DNA from: Sinanaerobacter sp. ZZT-01
Lineage (GTDB): Bacteria > Bacillota > Clostridia > Peptostreptococcales > Anaerovoracaceae
Assembly (NCBI RefSeq): GCF_035621135.1
Contig: NZ_CP141728.1
Location: 1,116,001-1,180,000, forward strand
DNA: 64,000 bases
Reading direction: 5' to 3'
The first letter of the stretch is position 1; the number at the start of each line of letters is the position of its first letter. This document shows positions 17,232 to 24,457 of this stretch, one piece after another. Both the position numbers and the translations under genes were made by a program. Under the pieces are notes generated by a model. The model was not told the DNA's origin. It was given only the letters and a program-made list of their open reading frames with translations, and made no database searches.

Positions 17232-20200
17232 TTATTTAAAATAAGCAACACCGGCTTCAAATAACTTCTGATCTTTTTCTCCTACTACATTTTTATATAG
17301 ATTGTGTCCAATTCTCTCAGAATGCCCCATCTTGCCAAAAATTCTTCCATCCGGTGATGTGATCCCGCAAACGGCTTCTACACTTCCATTTGGATTCCAT
17401 CTCGGCTCCATCGTCGGCACTCCGTTCAAATCCACATATTGTGTTGCAATCTGCCCATTTTCCGCCAGTTCTTTTACAAGCTTTTCATCGGCTATAAATC
17501 GGCCTTCTCCATGTGAAATCGGAATGGTATGCACATCTCCTACTTCAGTAAACGCAAGCCAAGGTGATTTCACAGAAGCAATTCTGGTTCTTGTCAAACA
17601 CGATACGTGCCGTCCGATTCGATTATAAGTCAAAGTCGGGCTTCCTTCTGCTGCATCAACAATTTTTCCGTATGGTATCAGCCCTAATTTAATTAAGGCC
17701 TGAAATCCGTTACAAATTCCCAGCATTAAACCATCACGATTCTCTATTAAATCCTCCACTGCTTCTTGAATCATTGGATTGCGGAATAGCGCAGTAATAA
17801 ACTTTGCGGAACCATCCGGTTCATCTCCTCCTGAGAATCCGCCCGGAATCATAATGATTTGGCTGTTTCTTATATTTTTAGCCATCTCTTCAATGGATTC
17901 ATTCAAATCTTTTTCACTCCGGTTTCGGATAATTTGTATCTCTCCAACCGCTCCTGCACGCTCAAAGGCTCTTTTGGAATCCATTTCACAATTCGTTCCC
18001 GGAAATGCCGGTATAAAAACTTGTGGTTTTGCATAGCATGCGCTTGGCTTTGCATGATTCCTTTCATAATAAGAAACCCTTTTTACTTCTTTTTTCTCAC
18101 ATTCTTCTTTTGCCTTCGTCGGAAAAATTTCTTCTAAAGGGCTTTCCCAAGCTGAAATCAGCTGGTCTAAGTTTACCTTATGACTTTCTTTCGAATCATT
18201 TAAAATAATTTCTATTTCTGAATCATCTGTTGTGAATCCAATCTCTTTATATTGGCTGCCCGCAAATAAGCTTTCCGCATCTTCCGTATCGACAATTTCC
18301 AAAATCAAAGAGCCATAGGCACTCGCATATAATTCTTCTTTGGAAATATTTTTTAAGGATGCTCCAATCTTATTGCCCGCTGCCATTTTAAGCACGGAGG
18401 CAAAAATACCGCCTTTTCCAACAGCAGCAGCTGCCAATACCTTTTTTTCATTGCTCAACTGTTGAACTGTCTTCATATTTTTACGGTACTGGGCAAAATC
18501 CAAAACATCCGTTGCATCACGATCCGTATACACAAACACTAATTTACTTGCGGTTGTTTTAAATTCTGTTGAAACAACTTGACCAGCTTCGATCATGCCC
18601 ACTGCAAAAGAAATCAAAGTGGGAGGTACATGAATATCCATAAAAGTACCGGACATGCTGTCCTTTCCTCCAATTGCAGGAATTTCCAGTTCAATCTGTG
18701 CTTTCAGCGCTCCAAGCAATGCCGCAAACGGTTTCCCCCATTTAACGGGATCGTCCCCCAGTCTCTCAAAGTATTCTTGAAACGTTAAACGAGCCTTTGC
18801 GTAATCACCGCCCATTGCCGTTATCTTTGTTGCTGAATCAATCACGGCATACAATGCTCCATGAAAGGGGCTTTTTTTTGAAATCTGCGGATCAAATCCA
18901 AAGGTCATAAGTGAAGTTGTATCTGTATAGCCCTTTGTAATCGGTAATTTTGCTGCCATTCCGGCTGCCGGACTCAACTGATATTGGCCACCTAAAGGCA
19001 TCAGGACACTCCCCGCACCAATCGTGCTGTCAAATTGCTCTATCAACCCTTTTTGACTACAGCAATTCAAATCAGACGCAATCTCTTCTATGTCTTTTTT
19101 TTGCGTTCGCTCAAAGACAGGTGCACATGGTGATTCCACTTTTACTTCAATATTTTGTGTCGTCCCGTTGGTGTCTAAAAATGCTCTGCTTAAATTTAAA
19201 ATGCATTCTCCACGCCAAAACATACGGAAATACCCGCTGTCCGTTACCCACGCAACCGCAGTTGCTTCTAAATTTTCTTCGCTTGCATAGCGAATCAATG
19301 CTTCGCAATCCTCCTTAGAAACAACAGCTGCCATACGTTCCTGTGATTCGGATATTGCTAATTCTGTTCCGTCAAGACCTTCATATTTTTTCGGTACCAA
19401 ATCTAAATTAACATCTATGCTGTCTGCCAATTCTCCGATTGCTACGGAAACGCCGCCTGCACCAAAGTCATTGCACCGTTTGATTAATGTCGCCACTTCT
19501 TTTCTCCGATAAAAACGCTGAATGTTTCGTTCTACCGGAGGATTTCCCTTCTGCACCTCTGCACCGCAATTTAAAATGGAATCTTCTGTGTGTTCCTTGG
19601 AAGAACCCGTTGCTCCTCCGCAGCCGTCTCTTCCCGTTCTCCCACCAATTAAAACAATGCAATCTCCCGGAATCGGGCGTGCTCTTCTCACATGGCTGGC
19701 AGGTGCCGCTCCAATTACTGCGCCGACCTCCATGCGCTTTGCCACATAACCCGGGTCATAGATTTCTGTAACCTGACCGGTAGCCAGTCCAATCTGATTT
19801 CCATAGGAGCTGTATCCATCTGCTGCACCTTTTGTGATTTTTCTTTGAGGGAGTTTCCCCGTTAAGGTATCCTCTATTTTCGTTCTTGGATCACCGCTTC
19901 CGCTCACACGCATAGCCTGATATACATAAACACGCCCCGAAAGTGGGTCTCGGATCGCTCCGCCAAGGCAAGTAGCCGCTCCGCCAAATGGTTCAATTTC
20001 AGTCGGGTGATTGTGTGTTTCATTTTTAAACATCACCAGCCAGTCTTCTTCTTTTCCGTCAATCAATGCTTTTACTTTTATGCTACACGCATTGATTTCC
20101 TCAGACTCGTCCAAATCCGTTACAATGCCCTGCTTTTTTAGATATTTTGCACCCATAACAGCCATATCCATAAGACAAATGTCTTTCTCACGCTCTCCAT

Positions 20201-20984
20201 ATACGTCCTTGCGAAGCTGTAAATAAGATTCATAGGCCTCTTTCAGCATCTCACTGTAAGGTCCCTCTTCAAATTGAACGTCTGTGATCTTCGTATGAAA
20301 TGTGGTATGGCGGCAATGGTCCGACCAATAGGTATCTATTACTCGAAGCTCGGTTATCGTAGGAACTGTATTTTCTTTCTTATAGTATGCTTGAATAAAG
20401 AGCATATCCTCTTTACTCATGGCAAACCCTCTTTCTGTGCGAAATTCCTCCAAAGCTTTTGTATCCCAGCTTGTAAAATCCAAAATACGTTCTACATTCT
20501 CCGGTACATCCATGTCTAATTCTAAACGCAATGGCTTTCCCCAACTCGCTTCTCTGGAATCAACCGGATTGATGCAATATTCCTTAATTGCCTGTTTTTC
20601 TTCCTCATTCAGGTGACCTGTAATGATGTACACTCTTGCGGAACGAACCAAGGCTTTTGTGCTTGTACTCAGCATCTGAATACACTGCGCCGCAGAATCT
20701 GCACGCTGATCGTACTGCCCCGGTAAATATTCCACTGCAAAATAAAAAGAATCTGCACCTAAACTCATCGTTTCTTCCCAAACCCGGTCAACCACAGGTT
20801 CTGAAAAAACGGTACATTTTGCAGACTCGTACACCTTTTCTTCGATTCCTTCTATATCATAACGATTAATCACTCTTACTGCTTCCACTTGCTTCAAATG
20901 CAAATGGATCCTCAAATCAGAAAAAAGCCGCTGCGCTTCAATATCAAAGCCCTTTTTCTTTTCCACAAAAATTCGTCTTACCAT
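17232..20984 (-). CDS. purL: Phosphoribosylformylglycinamidine synthase, single-chain
   Basis: A 1250-residue protein holding both the synthase and the glutaminase on one chain, unlike the three-part PurSQL of Bacillus. Marks are DTYWSDHCRHTTFHT and NETHNHPTEIEPFGGAATCLGG in the first half, GDCIVLIGGRTGRDGCGGATGSS, GAGGVSVAIGELAD, and in the C-terminal glutaminase PAFPGTNCE, MIPGGFSGGDEPDGSAKF and the nucleophile cysteine in LGICNGFQALIKLG. GGGAGG lies eight bases before the start. It is the first gene of the pur operon, behind a 344-base leader region. Confidence 0.97.
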   Translation of the reverse strand: MVRRIFVEKKKGFDIEAQRLFSDLRIHLHLKQVEAVRVINRYDIEGIEEKVYESAKCTVFSEPVVDRVWEETMSLGADSFYFAVEYLPGQYDQRADSAAQCIQMLSTSTKALVRSARVYIITGHLNEEEKQAIKEYCINPVDSREASWGKPLRLELDMDVPENVERILDFTSWDTKALEEFRTERGFAMSKEDMLFIQAYYKKENTVPTITELRVIDTYWSDHCRHTTFHTKITDVQFEEGPYSEMLKEAYESYLQLRKDVYGEREKDICLMDMAVMGAKYLKKQGIVTDLDESEEINACSIKVKALIDGKEEDWLVMFKNETHNHPTEIEPFGGAATCLGGAIRDPLSGRVYVYQAMRVSGSGDPRTKIEDTLTGKLPQRKITKGAADGYSSYGNQIGLATGQVTEIYDPGYVAKRMEVGAVIGAAPASHVRRARPIPGDCIVLIGGRTGRDGCGGATGSSKEHTEDSILNCGAEVQKGNPPVERNIQRFYRRKEVATLIKRCNDFGAGGVSVAIGELADSIDVNLDLVPKKYEGLDGTELAISESQERMAAVVSKEDCEALIRYASEENLEATAVAWVTDSGYFRMFWRGECILNLSRAFLDTNGTTQNIEVKVESPCAPVFERTQKKDIEEIASDLNCCSQKGLIEQFDSTIGAGSVLMPLGGQYQLSPAAGMAAKLPITKGYTDTTSLMTFGFDPQISKKSPFHGALYAVIDSATKITAMGGDYAKARLTFQEYFERLGDDPVKWGKPFAALLGALKAQIELEIPAIGGKDSMSGTFMDIHVPPTLISFAVGMIEAGQVVSTEFKTTASKLVFVYTDRDATDVLDFAQYRKNMKTVQQLSNEKKVLAAAAVGKGGIFASVLKMAAGNKIGASLKNISKEELYASAYGSLILEIVDTEDAESLFAGSQYKEIGFTTDDSEIEIILNDSKESHKVNLDQLISAWESPLEEIFPTKAKEECEKKEVKRVSYYERNHAKPSACYAKPQVFIPAFPGTNCEMDSKRAFERAGAVGEIQIIRNRSEKDLNESIEEMAKNIRNSQIIMIPGGFSGGDEPDGSAKFITALFRNPMIQEAVEDLIENRDGLMLGICNGFQALIKLGLIPYGKIVDAAEGSPTLTYNRIGRHVSCLTRTRIASVKSPWLAFTEVGDVHTIPISHGEGRFIADEKLVKELAENGQIATQYVDLNGVPTMEPRWNPNGSVEAVCGITSPDGRIFGKMGHSERIGHNLYKNVVGEKDQKLFEAGVAYFK

Positions 20985-21257
20985 CGGTCATCCTCCCATT
21001 TTACGAACATTATGATTGTAATTTATTAAAATAGTTCGTGATTTTCGCAATATATTCCTTTTTTCACCTCTATATTAACAGATTCTATAATAAATATCAA
21101 ATAAAATACGAATATTTTGTTTGATATTATGCTTCTTTTCTTTTTTGCCATTTTTTTATCCCATAATTCAAATTTTATTTTTTCCATGAACAATAAAGCT
21201 ACCATATTTTTCTCTTTCCCGTGCAAGAAAATAAGAAATGCTTTCGCACACAAAAAA
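20985..21257. promoter_or_regulatory. purL upstream region with PurBox-like words
   Basis: A/T-rich region upstream of the purine operon. ACGAAC occurs on the plus strand at 21003-21008 and on the minus strand at 21034-21039, and a third related word ACGAAT lies at 21108-21113 on the plus strand; each is followed by A/T-rich bases, as in the PurBox of Bacillus PurR. The spacing between the facing copies (about 27 bases) is wider than the 16-17 known in Bacillus, so the assignment is weak. No purine (guanine-type) riboswitch was recognised. Confidence 0.35.
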
Positions 21258-21290
21258 ATACCGTCAACAACTGCTGACGGTATCTTTTTT
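21258..21290. terminator. Bidirectional terminator after the lytic transglycosylase gene
   Basis: Nine-base perfect stem ATACCGTCA / TGACGGTAT with an eight-base loop, followed by six T on the plus strand and by a run of seven T on the minus strand. Confidence 0.8.
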
Positions 21291-21328
21291 AATTTCTATA
21301 TGCTATATGCTTTTTATTTACTTTTCTT

Positions 21329-22468
21329 TTATTTACCGGTTCCATATCCGCCGCTTGACAAATACGTTTTTAAATTACTCTGCGTACTAATAATTTTCGC
21401 TGCATACCGTGTGGAATAACTTCCTCTGTTTACAGCAACCGACCCCTGATTGTATGCGGACAATGCTTTTGTTACATTGCCTCCGTAAGCATCAATTCTC
21501 TCTTTTAAATACTTTGCACCGAATTCAATGTTTACATGAGGATCCAAAAGCTGTGTGGAACTAATCCCATATCGTGCTGCGGTGGATGGCATAATCTGCA
21601 TCATCCCCAGCGATCCGCTTGATGATTTTGCAGAAGGATTAAACGTGCTTTCCCGATGTGCTACCGCCAGAAGCAACGTCTGATCTACACCGTAAATATT
21701 GGCTTCATGTTGAAATAAAAAGACTAAATTTTGTGCTTTATCCGTAGTATAACTACTATTATATTTTTTGATATAACTTACCAATCCCCGATTATATCTT
21801 GAGCGTGGCTCATTAAACAGAGATTTTGCTTTTATACCTTCTTTTGTACTGATATAAATGCCTGTATACGAATCAAAATATACATCCCATCCGAATAAAC
21901 CATTGCTTGTGATTGCAGCGACCGGAATATAAGGTACTGTCCCTTTTACCAGTACCGGCAACCCCTTCAGGTCGACCTGCTTTGCCTCAAGTTTTGGCAA
22001 TTCAATCACCGTTTCCTGATCCGACTGCAATTCGTCATCTGATCCCGTCTCACTTTCGGTATCATCTGCCTTTTCAGCAGCCTTTTCGTTGTTTGCAGTT
22101 TCATACGCGATTACCGAGACGTTATTTGCAATTTCTGTCTTTACGTCCTGTTTATTGTTTTTCATCCATCTCTGCGAGAGCTGGGTCTGCGTAGATTCTG
22201 CTTTCCAAAGTTTCAATGTGCGGCTTTCCATATCCAATTCAATCTTCAATCCAAGAATTTTTCCCATCTCTGCATTCAAAGGCAGATAGGTTGTATTCTT
22301 ATAAAGAAAGAATGGATCGTCCATTTGATAGTTTATAATTTGTTGTCCGTTAATTGAAATGTCCTTAATAAAAAAATCCCCTCGAACATTATCTCCAGCA
22401 TATATAGAAATTGATGAGAAAAGTAAGATTGTCAACGAAAGCCACACAGATATAAGCTTCTTTGCCAT
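21329..22468 (-). CDS. Exported lytic transglycosylase (SLT domain) with copper-amine-oxidase-like stalk
   Basis: About 379 residues. A signal peptide (KKLISVWLSLTILLFSSISIYA) is followed by a copper-amine-oxidase-like N-terminal domain (ISINGQQIINYQ, YLPLNAEMGKILG), an acidic linker at about 125-155, a second region of the same kind, and a C-terminal SLT domain. The latter has the catalytic glutamate in AVAHRESTFNPSA, then SSGSLGMMQIMPSTA and ALSAYNQGSVAVNRG. It should cleave cell-wall glycan strands outside the membrane. The start at 22468 has GAGGAG eight bases upstream; an upstream ATG ten codons earlier lacks one. Single gene with its own terminator. Confidence 0.88.
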   Translation of the reverse strand: MAKKLISVWLSLTILLFSSISIYAGDNVRGDFFIKDISINGQQIINYQMDDPFFLYKNTTYLPLNAEMGKILGLKIELDMESRTLKLWKAESTQTQLSQRWMKNNKQDVKTEIANNVSVIAYETANNEKAAEKADDTESETGSDDELQSDQETVIELPKLEAKQVDLKGLPVLVKGTVPYIPVAAITSNGLFGWDVYFDSYTGIYISTKEGIKAKSLFNEPRSRYNRGLVSYIKKYNSSYTTDKAQNLVFLFQHEANIYGVDQTLLLAVAHRESTFNPSAKSSSGSLGMMQIMPSTAARYGISSTQLLDPHVNIEFGAKYLKERIDAYGGNVTKALSAYNQGSVAVNRGSYSTRYAAKIISTQSNLKTYLSSGGYGTGK

Positions 22469-23016
22469 ATCTATTTCTCCTCTCTTTCTTGTGTTCATTT
22501 AAAGCTAAACACTTAGCTATTATAACATAACAGGAATAAAAGTATACACTTTTTTGTTATTTTTTTCTCGATACCCCCTTAAATCGTTGATTTTTGAACA
22601 TCTGCATCTTTGAAAAAATATAAATTATAAAGTTAAAAAATAACCTTTTATTGGTTATACATCATATTTATACCATATTTTTTGCAATGTCGAAAAAAAG
22701 GCTATTAAATTGAAATTAAAGGGATATTTTAAATCCTCTCTATGTTAAAATGGAAAAAAGCTATAAAAATTTTGATTCATATTTCTTCATAGTTTCCTCC
22801 CTTTTTCCAAGGTACAGCACGGTTGAAAAGGAGAATATCTTAGCTGAAAAAATAAATTACGATACAATGAACAAAATATAAAGAAAATATCTAGCCTTGC
22901 TTTCAAGAAACATTCTTCGTGTCATATATATGTTTGCTTAAAATACAGCAATTTAAAATATGATATATTTTATAAGTACTATTATCGCTAGTAATAATGA
23001 ACAACAAGAGGTTCCT
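22469..23016. other. Gene-poor A/T-rich spacer
   Basis: About 550 bases between divergent genes, very A/T-rich. I see no gene in it. The only structure noted is a short dyad ATAACC / GGTTAT at 22640-22658 with a seven-base loop. Promoters for the flanking genes must lie here but none stands out. Confidence 0.5.
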
Positions 23017-23799
23017 ATGATTAATCAAATACAAAAAAAAATATTAATTTTAGCTTTGTACGCAGGAGAAATCATGCTGCGAAGCGGAGCTGAAATCTAT
23101 CGTGTTGAAGATACCGTAACCCGCATTTGCAAAGCCTGCAATATACCTTATGCAGAAGTATTTGCTACTACAACCGGTATTTTCGTTTCAGTTGACGACG
23201 GTTCTGAACACAGTGATATGCATACTTTTTTAAAACGTATCCACAGCAGCAGCATTGACCTTGAAAAAATATCAAAAATTAATCAATTCTCCAGAAACTT
23301 CGCAACAAACGAGTTTTCTGTCGAAGAAGGGATGCAAATGTTAAAAGATATCAACCGTTCTTTTCAATTTTCCTTTCTATGGCGGGTTCTCGGTGCAGGT
23401 ATGATTGCTTCATTTTTTACACTCATGCTGGGTGGGCTCTTTTCAGATTTTCTTGCCTCCTTTGCGATTGGAATACTCACTTATTTTGTAACTATTTTTT
23501 TAGAACGTCTGCAATTGAATCTTTTTATCAAAGATTTTTGCTCCTGTGCCGTCGTTGCACTTTTAGCATTGCTCTTTTCCAAAATCGGACTTGGTCACAA
23601 CCCTCACTTGATCATTATTGGCTCCATTATGATCTTCCTTCCCGGTGTTTCTATCACAAATGCGGTCAGAGACTCTCTCACCGGAGACCTGGTTTCCGGC
23701 CTTTCTCGAGCCATGGAAGCAATTTTAGTCGCAATAGCAATTGCTGCAGGAGTCGGACTGGTACTTAAAATTTTTGGTGCAATTGGAGGTGTTTATTAA
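23017..23799 (+). CDS. ThrE-type threonine/serine exporter, large half
   Basis: A 260-residue protein with the DUF1212 domain of ThrE exporters: ILALYAGEIMLRSGAEIYRVEDTVTRICKA at the start and ATTTGIFVS, then five hydrophobic segments from about residue 118, ending with the ITNAVRDSLTGDLVSGLSRAMEA motif. The start at 23017 has AAGAGG seven bases upstream; a longer frame begins 19 codons earlier without one. Its stop overlaps the start of the next gene, which encodes the other half of the exporter. In Corynebacterium both halves are one chain; the split form is the rule in Firmicutes. Confidence 0.88.
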   Translation: MINQIQKKILILALYAGEIMLRSGAEIYRVEDTVTRICKACNIPYAEVFATTTGIFVSVDDGSEHSDMHTFLKRIHSSSIDLEKISKINQFSRNFATNEFSVEEGMQMLKDINRSFQFSFLWRVLGAGMIASFFTLMLGGLFSDFLASFAIGILTYFVTIFLERLQLNLFIKDFCSCAVVALLALLFSKIGLGHNPHLIIIGSIMIFLPGVSITNAVRDSLTGDLVSGLSRAMEAILVAIAIAAGVGLVLKIFGAIGGVY

Positions 23800-24266
23800 T
23801 GTTTCTACAGTTTTTTTACGCCTTGGCAGCCACCGCTGGCTTCTGCCTCATCTTCAATGTACCCAGAAGACATATGTTTAGCGCCTCTTTCGTCGGTGCA
23901 CTAGGCTGGATTACATTTCAGTATGCACTTTCTATTGGCTACGGAAACGTTGCTGCCTGCTTTTTAGGCTCGTGTACCGTTGCTCTGCTCAGTGATATTT
24001 GCTCCAGAGTATTAAAGGATGCGACTACTCTTTTTATCATTCCAGGGATTCTCCCTTTGGTGCCGGGCGCCGGCATGTACAATACAATGCTTGCATTTCT
24101 TGACAGCAACTTTGACAACATGACAAAAGTAGGATCAGAAACAATTCTTATGGCCGGATCGATCGCTGTCGCATTACTCATGGTCGCTTCACTCATTAAG
24201 GCAGTTGTGACTATTAAGGATAGTATCCTCGACATTTTAAGAAAAAGAAAAGGATTAAGAAAGTAA
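23799..24266 (+). CDS. ThrE-type exporter, small half (DUF3815)
   Basis: A 155-residue membrane protein with four to five hydrophobic segments and the family pattern FNVPRRHMFSASFVGALGWITFQ and FIIPGILPLVPGAGMYNTML. It completes the split threonine/serine exporter. GGAGG lies eight bases before the ATG, which overlaps the preceding stop codon (TAATG), so the two are translationally coupled. A terminator overlaps its end. Confidence 0.88.
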   Translation: MFLQFFYALAATAGFCLIFNVPRRHMFSASFVGALGWITFQYALSIGYGNVAACFLGSCTVALLSDICSRVLKDATTLFIIPGILPLVPGAGMYNTMLAFLDSNFDNMTKVGSETILMAGSIAVALLMVASLIKAVVTIKDSILDILRKRKGLRK

Positions 24267-24281
24267 TCCTTTTCTTTTTTT
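24245..24281 (+). terminator. Terminator of the ThrE pair
   Basis: AAAAGGATTA pairs with TAATCCTTTT around a short loop, followed by CTTTTTTTATTG. The stem contains the stop codon of the upstream gene. Confidence 0.75.
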
Positions 24282-24319
24282 ATTGTTTTCTAATAAAGCT
24301 CCCTCTTTTGATGCTAATT

Positions 24320-24369
24320 CAAATTGATAAAAAACAAAATCGGTCCACTGTATGGTTTTTATCAATTTG
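24320..24369. repeat. 14-bp perfect inverted repeat before the copper promoter
   Basis: CAAATTGATAAAAA (24320-24333) and its exact complement (24356-24369) enclose 22 bases. It lies between the ThrE terminator and the copA promoter and has no T run. The role is unknown. Confidence 0.55.
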
Positions 24370-24382
24370 AGAAAACTAATCC

Positions 24383-24411
24383 TTGACATGCAGAAATATT
24401 GATGCTATGTT
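24383..24411 (+). promoter_or_regulatory. copA promoter
   Basis: TTGACA and TATGTT with a 17-base spacer, directly before the CsoR-type operator. Confidence 0.65.
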
Positions 24412-24412
24412 T

Positions 24413-24437
24413 ATACCATACCCCCGGGGGGTACTAT
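24413..24437. promoter_or_regulatory. CsoR operator
   Basis: G/C-rich palindrome ATACCCCCGGGGGGTAC in an A/T-rich setting, immediately downstream of the -10 box. It matches the known CsoR sites of Firmicute copper operons (C runs facing G runs, flanked by ATA/TAT). csoR is the last gene of the operon it controls. Confidence 0.85.
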
Positions 24438-24457
24438 ATCTGTGGGAGGAAAAATCT

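Noticed and set aside
20985-21328. Purine riboswitch before purL
   Set aside because: The conserved loop words and paired stems of the guanine/adenine aptamer could not be found on the minus strand.
24383-24457. N-terminal extension of copA by 25 codons
   Set aside because: It would read through the -10 box and the CsoR operator and has no ribosome site; the ATG at 24458 has GGAGG.
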